Assembly: GCA_015039465.1 (NCBI GenBank)
Contig: MU130378.1
Location: forward strand, 1,802,570-1,866,569
DNA: 64,000 bases
From: Phlegmacium glaucopus
Lineage: Eukaryota; Basidiomycota; Agaricomycetes; Agaricales; Cortinariaceae
Direction: 5' to 3'
Made by a program: the position numbers and the translations under genes. Positions 55,448 through 64,000 of this stretch are shown here, in pieces; the first letter of the stretch is position 1, and each line of letters begins with the position of its first letter. The notes under the pieces were generated by a model, which was given only the letters and a program-made list of their open reading frames with translations, had not been told where the DNA came from and did not search any database.

Positions 55448-57765
55448 ATGGCCCCTTCTCGCAAGACGAGTTCACCATCGAAAACGAGGTCCTCTACCTC
55501 TAACTCTAAGATATCATTAGCCAAAGTCAAGGGCGAAAATTTCTACCGCAATGCCAAGCAAGTCGGTCGGCTCAAAATGCTTAATGGCGGAAAAGCCGTC
55601 CGCGATAAAAACGGGAAGATCATCCAGGCTGCTGCTTTTCAGAAAGGCGAAGACGAAACTAAGCCTGGAAGAGTCCAACCTGATCGTCGATGGTTTGGTG
55701 CGCTGAATCCGTCCTGCTGCAACCTTTTTGGTTGCAAACACTGACCACTCCCTGCTTGGTGTTTTTTTTTAATATAGGCAACACCAGAGTCATCTCTCAA
55801 ACCGCTTTAGATCATTTCAGAACAAGCCTTTCAGCAAGAAAGGATGATCCCTATTCTGTGCTTCTCAGACGCAATAAACTTCCTATGGCCCTCCTTGACG
55901 ATGCTGCTAATCCAAACCTTCGAAAGGTGGGGCTAATTAATAATTCAATCTGTTTCGTCCAGACACCTAATGCAAATTCCAGCGTCCCCATATCGTTGAA
56001 ACTGAACCATTTTCTGACACGTTTGGCCCTAAAGCTCAAAGAAAGAAGGCGAGAATAGATGCCGGCACATTTGAAGAGCTCAGCCAGCTTGGTGCGGCAG
56101 CTGCTGACGAAGCTGAGAAGGCCGCAACGCTTTCAGGCTTGGGTGTAATTGGTGAGCACTCCTTACTTACTTACACATTTTCTTGAGATATTAACTATAT
56201 TGTCAGAACCTCTTGCTTCATCAGTTGTCGAAACTCGAACTTACGGCGATTACATCGAACCTATTTATGCAAAAGGTACCTCACGACGAATTTATGGCGA
56301 GCTTTACAAGGTTATTGACTCGTCGGATGTTATCCTTCATATTCTCGACGCTCGTGATCCGCTTGGGACCATGTGCGATTCTGTGCTGGAGTATATCAAA
56401 AAGGAAAAATCTCACAAACAAGTCGTCCTCGTCATCAATAAGTGTGATTTAGTTCCAAATTGGGTGACGGTACTGTTCATCTATTTTGAGTATCTTTAAT
56501 TTCGAGTATTCAAGCTTTTATAAGGCTCGATATATTCAACATTTGACGCCCCGTTATCCAACCATCGCATTCCATGCTTCCCCCAACCACTCATTTGGAA
56601 AAGGCTCTCTTATACAACTGTTGAGACAGTTCTCTCAACTCCATTCCGACAAGAAGCAGATATCTGTTGGTTTCATTGGGTATCCAAATGTTGGTAAGAG
56701 CAGTGTTATCAATACTCTCAAAAGTGGTAAAGTTTGTACCGTGGCACCTGTTCCTGGAGAGACCAAAGTATGTGATTCATTTTCATAGCTATAACCCAGA
56801 TTTTTTGACTATTCCTTGTCAAGGTCTGGCAATATATCACTCTCACTAGACGGATCTACCTCATTGATTGCCCTGGAATTGTACCAGCGTCAGCCCATGA
56901 CTCCCAATCATCGACGGTCTTGAAAGGTGTTGTGCGAGTGGAAGCGCTCCCGACGCCATCAGAACACATTCCTGTTCTTATGGAAAGAGTAAAACCAATT
57001 TACCTATCCAGAACGTATGGCGTACCTCTTCCTAACAAAGACGATCCAACTCAAAATTGGGAACCTGAAGATTTCCTGGACAAACTGGCACGGATGAAAG
57101 GGAGACTCCTCAAACATGGCGAACCTGATTTGGATGCTGTGGCTAAAATTTTGTTGAGCGACTGGGTTCGAGGACGAATTCCGTTTTTCGTCCCTCCACC
57201 TGAAAGACCGGCGGAGCTGAACGAGGCAGAAGCGAAACTAAGGAAGAAGGACGCGAAAGGAAAAGGAAAGGCTTCACAGAGTGACGCAGAGGTTCTTGGC
57301 GTCAAACAAAACTTGAAATCAATGATGCAGAAGAATACGTTTTTGCCGGAAGATGTCCAAAAGCTGGATGAAGAAGATGAGAATGAGGAGAATGAGGAGA
57401 GTGATGAAGATGAAGATGAAGAGGAGGAGAAAGTTGAAGAGGAGGAGGCGCTTGAGTGGAACGATGTTTTCGAAGGCATCGACACGAAATCGTCAAAGAC
57501 CACAGAAGACAGTGATGATCAGGGTATGTTATATGAAAACATGTGGATGAGGAGACAAACTAATGGTGTTTTTCACAGATGTAACAAGTAAAAAGGAACC
57601 CCGGATGACTACGAACAAGGCAAGCAACCTTAACCCTTTTTCTGATATGCTATATACTTACCAGGAAGACAGCGTAAAGCCACGAACTTTTATGCCAGTG
57701 CGAATGTCAAGAACAAAAGCCGAAAGAAGGCTGCGTTAATGAAATCATTGGCTAGAGCAAAGTAA
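55448..57765 (+). CDS. NOG2: Nucleolar GTP-binding protein 2 (NOG2/Nug2)
   Basis: Eight exons: 55448-55697, 55778-55926, 55983-56151, 56207-56469, 56525-56767, 56824-57523, 57579-57619, 57673-57765 (1908 nt, 635 aa). The N-terminal NGP1NT region reads [20 protein letters not shown], then [20 protein letters not shown], and [14 protein letters not shown]. The GTPase is circularly permuted: NKCDLVPNW (G4) comes first, then [17 protein letters not shown] (G1) and [10 protein letters not shown] (G3), as in the YlqF/YawG family. NOG2 is a placeholder GTPase on pre-60S ribosomes before nuclear export. A 40-residue Glu/Asp run (57361-57450) precedes the basic tail. The last intron (57620-57672) has a GC donor (AAG|GCAAGC) and acceptor GACAG; this joins RMTTNK to [19 protein letters not shown], the conserved end. 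Other acceptors give the wrong frame. Confidence 0.95.
57620..57672 (+). other. GC-AG intron in NOG2
   Basis: Donor AAG|GCAAGC, acceptor GAAGACAG, 53 bp, with CTGAT as a possible branch site. It restores the conserved C-terminal segment MTTNK|RKATNFY. An upstream acceptor (TTACCAG) would put the exon in a different frame. Confidence 0.82.
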
Positions 57766-57885
57766 TAATTAATTTGATCAAATGTCGATAAGTTATTCGT
57801 GGGAATATCTGAAATCTACTAAGTATAAGACCTCGCGGAGACCCGAAACTCTGATAACTCTCCTACCTCCACCATCTACTAACTC

Positions 57886-60119
<2,234 letters not shown>

Positions 60120-62427
60120 CTATAGCAAGGCTGTGGCGTCTCTGCCAGTCGCTACAAGCTCTCGCCAATCTTGTCGCCATTTCGACATGTTGGATCTGAG
60201 TTTCTTATCACTCAGTGTCATCTCGACCCAGGATAAAAAAGTATCGTCAGCTTCTGGAACGAAGAAAGAGGATAGAAGAGAGAGTACAGTCTCGAAATTG
60301 GCGGAGCTAGAAGTGATGTGATCTAAGTTGTGGTTTCAATCAGTTGTGATGACAGAAAGAACACATGGAGGAGCATTCCAAAGACATACCTCGATAGACC
60401 CAGACAATCGCCACGGCGACAGCAATAAACACATCATATCCTTCCAACAAAAACACATCCCACAACCTCAGCTGCGTCTGAAAAGGCACCGAATTGGCGA
60501 ATAGCGTAATATACCATTTCGTAGCATATGACGTTGTTGAAATCATATGGTTTCGAAAGGCCGCATACACGGCAGGCATCATCATTTCTGTTATCCGCTC
60601 TTGGATGTAGATCGCCTCTAAAAGTCCAGGAAATCCGGGATTAAAGACGTCATGCATCTTGTATGCGTCGTGTAATACGACGAGAGACGCATATACGTGT
60701 TCGGGTTCGAAATAACAGAGCAGGGTGGCTGCTATAGGTCCCATACCTTGCACGTAGCCGCATGTTGGACAACGAAGAGAAAAACAATGAAGAACATGGA
60801 ATAAAGCACGTTGCCTAAGGGTCTTTTTAAGCGCATACATGAAGAAATAATGATTAGATTTCTTACCCCGCACCATATCTTGTCCTAAACATGATATGTC
60901 CACTGATCGTCCGTGGGACGTCCAAGTCAATCTGGACGTCGTAAGTTGATGGCTTGTCCAAACCATCTCGATAATCCTCCCCCAATTGCTGGATGCCTCG
61001 TGGTCCTATTCCGGAGTATCGAGACATTAAAAGATCCCAAGCAGCTCTTCGCCATCGGTCGGGGATACCTTTGTATATTCGTTCTCGAAATTTGGCTTCT
61101 TTAGAGGGTTTGATTCGCCAACTTTCAACATTGCCGCCTGGTTCGCGCTTCCGTGGGACAAGCATGTTTGTCCATTTAACAATACGGGAAGACTCTTTGA
61201 GAGGAACAGTGACGGGAGGTAGGGAGTTGAGAGAGGATGCGTTGGGCGAGGCGTTCCGTGGACCTTCTGTCATAGGAGACAATCGTTTGAGAAGAGGTGC
61301 AGAGTTGAGTAGAATCAATCGGTCATGAGATGGGATAGAAAAGAATCCGTAGCTGAAGTGATCTTCCTTGAGATCAGAGGGTGAGAGATGTTGATTGAAA
61401 AAACACACCGATCAACACTCTTGAGAACTTGAACCTCTTTTTCGTCAAGGTCTCGAGTCTTTTCTTTGCCATCTCCAAGCGCTGCATCGGCTTGCATCTG
61501 ACTCGTCCGACTCGTTCCTATCCGGGCTCGTGTGCGCTCAATACCTTCCTCATAACCGTCACCTTTAACACCTAAAGCCTCAAGTTGTGCGTATGTATTT
61601 CGCACATGAAAGGCGTCCATATCTTCTCCTTCTGATGGTACAAGAGATACCTTACTAGACGGAGAGCTGACTGGCGGAACGATATGTTTTCCATGAAATT
61701 TCATGGAAGTCTTGGGCGAAATGAATGGAGGTGGTGTCGGCGAAGGTGTTGGGTGCACCGAAGGAGGCAGGGGCGGTAGATCATTCGCTGAAGGAGGTAG
61801 AGGTGGTAGATCACGATTAATGAACTCTTGCTTTGTTGTAGGTAGTGGTGAGCTCCGAGAAGACCGTTTCGAGTGCGGCGATCCGCTTCTCGTGAATTCT
61901 TTTGAATGTGAAGGGGCCGGGGTGTATGATGAAGCAGAGAGATCACTCGTACGAAGATTCGAGCTGGTTGCCAGTTTGCTGTCTTCAAAAAGATCAGAAT
62001 GGGCTGGTGTTGCATAGCTCGAAGGAGGACGTGTGGAGGAAGACGTTAGGACGGAAGCACGGGGGCTACTGTTTTTGCCGTTATATTGAGCAGGCACGGA
62101 TATCAGTGGTGGTGCTGCAGACATTTCGGTGTCAGAGTGATAGTACGCCAGATCAGGGTCTTCACGAGGTATGAAAGTAAGTCTTTTAGAAGAAACAAGT
62201 TTGGTGCGCAGAGAAGGGTCATGGCCAGTGATAAAAGAGGGGTCTGCCCAACTTGTACTTGCCCTCGAATTAACATTGTTCTCGTCGCCGTACATGGAGT
62301 ATATGGAGAATATAGCGTTGTCTGACGAGTCTTTGCTGTGAGAGTTTCTTGAGTGAGAAAGTCTTTGACTGGGAATGGGAAACATCCGGCGTCTGTCGGA
62401 TGTAGTTATAAGAGTGGGAGTGTCCAT
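60120..62427 (-). CDS. TBC-domain Rab GTPase-activating protein
   Basis: Four exons: 62427-61409, 61352-60867, 60814-60390, 60322-60120 (2133 nt, 710 aa). The first 400 residues are low-complexity, with Pro-rich runs (DLPPLPPSANDLPPLPPS; TPSPTPPPF) that could bind SH3 domains. The TBC domain (about 460-650) has FRERIYKGIPDRWRRAAWDL, then IDLDVPRTISGH with the Arg finger region, GQRALFHVLHCFSLRC, and GYVQGMGPIAATLL containing the YxQ glutamine finger, followed by TKWYITLFANSVPFQTQLRL, WDVFLLEGYDVFIAVAVAI. Both catalytic residues expected for Rab GAPs are present. The target Rab is unknown. I chose MDTPTLIT (62427) as start; an upstream in-frame ATG exists at 62490. The start sits inside a CCATGG that is also the predicted start of the divergent DPH4 gene. 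Confidence 0.92.
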
Positions 62428-62952
62428 GGGAGAGCGCTGTCGCCAGGTGCAACCTGGCAGCGCCCCTTCTTGTTTACCGACTACCATCATTCTCACACAA
62501 AACTGGAGTTACTCGTAGACTTTTATCAACTACTATCTCTTGCAAGAAATGCTTCAGTCACCCAAATAAAATCAGCATATCATCGTGCTTTGCTTCAATC
62601 TCATCCAGACAAAAAATCAAATCACGATCCGTCGCAAGCCGTCGATATCGCGCTCATCAAAGAAGCTTATTACATCCTGTCCAACTCTCAACTTCGTGCC
62701 AAATATGACATACAGTTGTCACAGAGGTCCTATTCCGCCGCACCGCCCCGACCTGCACAGGTTATCTCCCTCGAAGACTTTGAGGAGGTGGACCAGAATG
62801 AGTCGGAAGTAGAAGATTTTTGGCGATACGCGTGCCGTTGTGGTGGATTTTATCACATCACTACCACCTTGATGGAAAAGGGAGAGCATCTCATTGCATG
62901 CAATAGCTGCTCTGAAGTGGTCTGGGTTGGATATGAACTTGTAGAATCATGA
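62426..62952 (+). CDS. DPH4: Diphthamide biosynthesis protein 4 (DPH4), J-domain plus CSL zinc finger
   Basis: Proposed exons 62426-62446 and 62509-62952 (465 nt, 154 aa). The J-domain reads DFYQLLSLARNASVTQIKSA, YHRALLQSHPDKKSN (with the essential HPD) and IKEAYYILSNSQLRAKYD. The C-terminal CSL zinc finger reads WRYACRCGGFYHIT and LIACNSCSEVVWVGYELV, with Cys pairs CxC and CxxC. Dph4 supplies iron/electrons and co-chaperone activity for diphthamide synthesis on EF-2. No in-frame ATG exists in the main exon before the J-domain, so a short 5' exon is needed; ATGGGAGAGCGC with a GTGCAA donor and CTGGAG acceptor gives MGERCRQ|LLVDFYQ in phase. This start is a hypothesis because it overlaps the start codon of the TBC gene. 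The stop is 11 bp from that of the methyltransferase. Confidence 0.85.
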
Positions 62953-62963
62953 AAAAAATGTGT

Positions 62964-64000
62964 CTATATATATATGTCCATGCGATCATCGTCCGAGAAC
63001 TCGTCCTGGGCCTCATTGCTATCATCAGCGATCCCCAGATGGTGTTCATCACCCTTATCCTCATTATCACCATCTATCCAGATGGCCTCATCTAAATTTG
63101 CTTTCCACTTGTGGTACAGAACCTTTCGAAGCTCTCGGCCAAGGGCATGAGCAACCGGGAGGGGAACGGCATTTCCAATCTGTCTGTGCATCTGACGATT
63201 GATTGGATTTCAATACAACATTGTTAGAACAGACAATAGTACACCGACCGTTACGACATTCTGTCCAATAGCTTCAAATACAAAGTTGTCGGGGAACCCT
63301 TGGGATCTCGCCAGCTCACGCACAGTGACCATTCGATGGCACTATAATATCAGTTCATGATTAGTAGTCGAGCACGAGCATAGGCATAGATGAAAAGATA
63401 GTATACCGAAGGGTGCAGTACTCGGCACTGTTTTGCTGTGGGATCCATATTGGTAACGGTTGTAGGGAAAAACCCATCTTTGTCGAGGCGACCATATACA
63501 CCTATTTTCTCATAAGAATTTCATAAGGAACAACTGTGTTGTAAATGTCACCTGGGCGATATTTAGCTCGGGCAATTGAGGATGAAGGATCTGCAAATTG
63601 CCATTCAAATTGGTCTGGAGGAAGACCTGAAAGCATAACCAAATGAGCTGGCAACACAGAGATCAGGATTAATAACTCACTTCGGTAGTCTGCCCCTGGG
63701 TTCAAAGGAATGTGCAGTACCCTATTACCCATTAACCTCAAAGAAGACATGAAGTATTGCGAGATTTCCAGCTCACCGTTCGACTTTATTCGTCAGTAAA
63801 CACCTCGTATACTGTTGCAGGTCTTGAGTCGGCACTAAACGAGCTTGCTGTTGATACGTTGTCCTTGGTTCATGGTGATATCCAATTTGTCCGCGAAAGC
63901 CGCAATACGGTTCACTGGTCTTGCATTCCAAAGAAGGGATCTCTCTTTCACGCTCCCTCCTCTCTCGTTTCTTCGTAGCCGAGTCGCGTTCTGGCCTTGG
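62964..64000 (-). CDS. DNA (cytosine-5) methyltransferase, DNMT1/DIM-2 type, C-terminal part
   Basis: Partial; the 5' end lies beyond the window. Exons seen: 64000-63777, 63721-63681, 63626-63552, 63501-63407, 63341-63249, 63191-62964. The exons cover the target-recognition region and motifs IX and [94 protein letters not shown] and [20 protein letters not shown]. The VLHIPLxPGADYR and YGRLDxDxxFxTTVTNxxP strings are those of fungal DNMT1/DIM-2 maintenance-type enzymes. The catalytic PCQ motif IV would lie upstream and is not visible, so activity cannot be judged. After motif X comes a roughly 50-residue acidic tail ([22 protein letters not shown]). All six introns/exons are in phase. Confidence 0.93.

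Noticed and set aside
57051..57503. Minus-strand 150-codon frame (Ser/Phe-rich) opposite NOG2
   Set aside because: It is the antisense of the Glu/Asp-rich part of NOG2 (GAA/GAG read as TTC/CTC).

Overview
The window is 64 kb of nuclear DNA from a filamentous basidiomycete, most likely an Agaricomycete (mushroom-forming fungus). The reasons are dense genes on both strands, many very short GT-AG introns (about 43-81 bp), an ASK1 (DASH) gene, a class IV chitin synthase, F-box proteins of the Agaricomycete type, and gene models that only make sense once several introns are removed. Most of the exon boundaries given here were worked out by hand from splice signals, frame and recognised family motifs; phases were checked so that each spliced CDS adds up to a multiple of three unless stated.

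Layout. 1-2465: 3' part of a large low-complexity protein. 2822-4111 (-): CRAL-TRIO/Sec14 protein. 4737-9313 (+): class IV chitin synthase. 9732-10909 (+): Whi2-like BTB protein. 11354-13620 (+): unrecognised multi-exon protein. 13845-15125 (+): protein with a degenerate retropepsin-like segment. 15326-17371 (-): DASH subunit ASK1. 17595-21662 (+): FGAM synthase (purine synthesis). 21663-23778: the longest gene-poor stretch. 23779-26782 (+): secreted six-hairpin-type (DUF5695-like) glycosidase. 26975-29561 (-): MFS sugar transporter with 19 exons. 29931-31241 (-): inositol monophosphatase. 31472-32516 (+): proteasome alpha5. 32713-33390 (-): RidA. 33748-36183 (-): divergent G-protein alpha subunit. 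36650-38928 (+): repeat-rich single-pass membrane protein. 40273-42261 (+): COG8. 43889-45252 (+): F-box/LRR-like protein. 45851-47364 (+): SR-rich protein. 47691-50183 (-): second F-box protein. 50341-54387 (+): importin-9/Kap114. 54791-55354 (-): tentative small gene. 55448-57765 (+): NOG2. 57886-59593 (+): enolase. 60120-62427 (-): TBC-domain RabGAP. 62426-62952 (+): DPH4. 62964-64000 (-): 3' end of a DNMT1/DIM-2-type cytosine methyltransferase.

The genes are mostly housekeeping (purine synthesis, glycolysis, proteasome, nuclear import, ribosome assembly, Golgi tethering, kinetochore, diphthamide, inositol), mixed with lineage-typical accessory genes (F-box proteins, divergent G alpha, repeat-rich surface protein, secreted glycosidase). 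The glycosidase and the sugar transporter are convergent neighbours and could serve the same carbon source, but nothing else suggests a functional cluster. I see no transposon, CRISPR array, rRNA or tRNA gene.

The most unusual signals are: a sugar-transporter gene with apparent 3-, 9- and 10-nt exons; a G alpha whose switch II glutamine is a serine, with a roughly 200-residue insert and one 286-bp intron; several GC-AG introns; a 111-bp coding tandem array with higher-order structure; and divergent TBC/DPH4 genes whose predicted start codons overlap in one palindrome.
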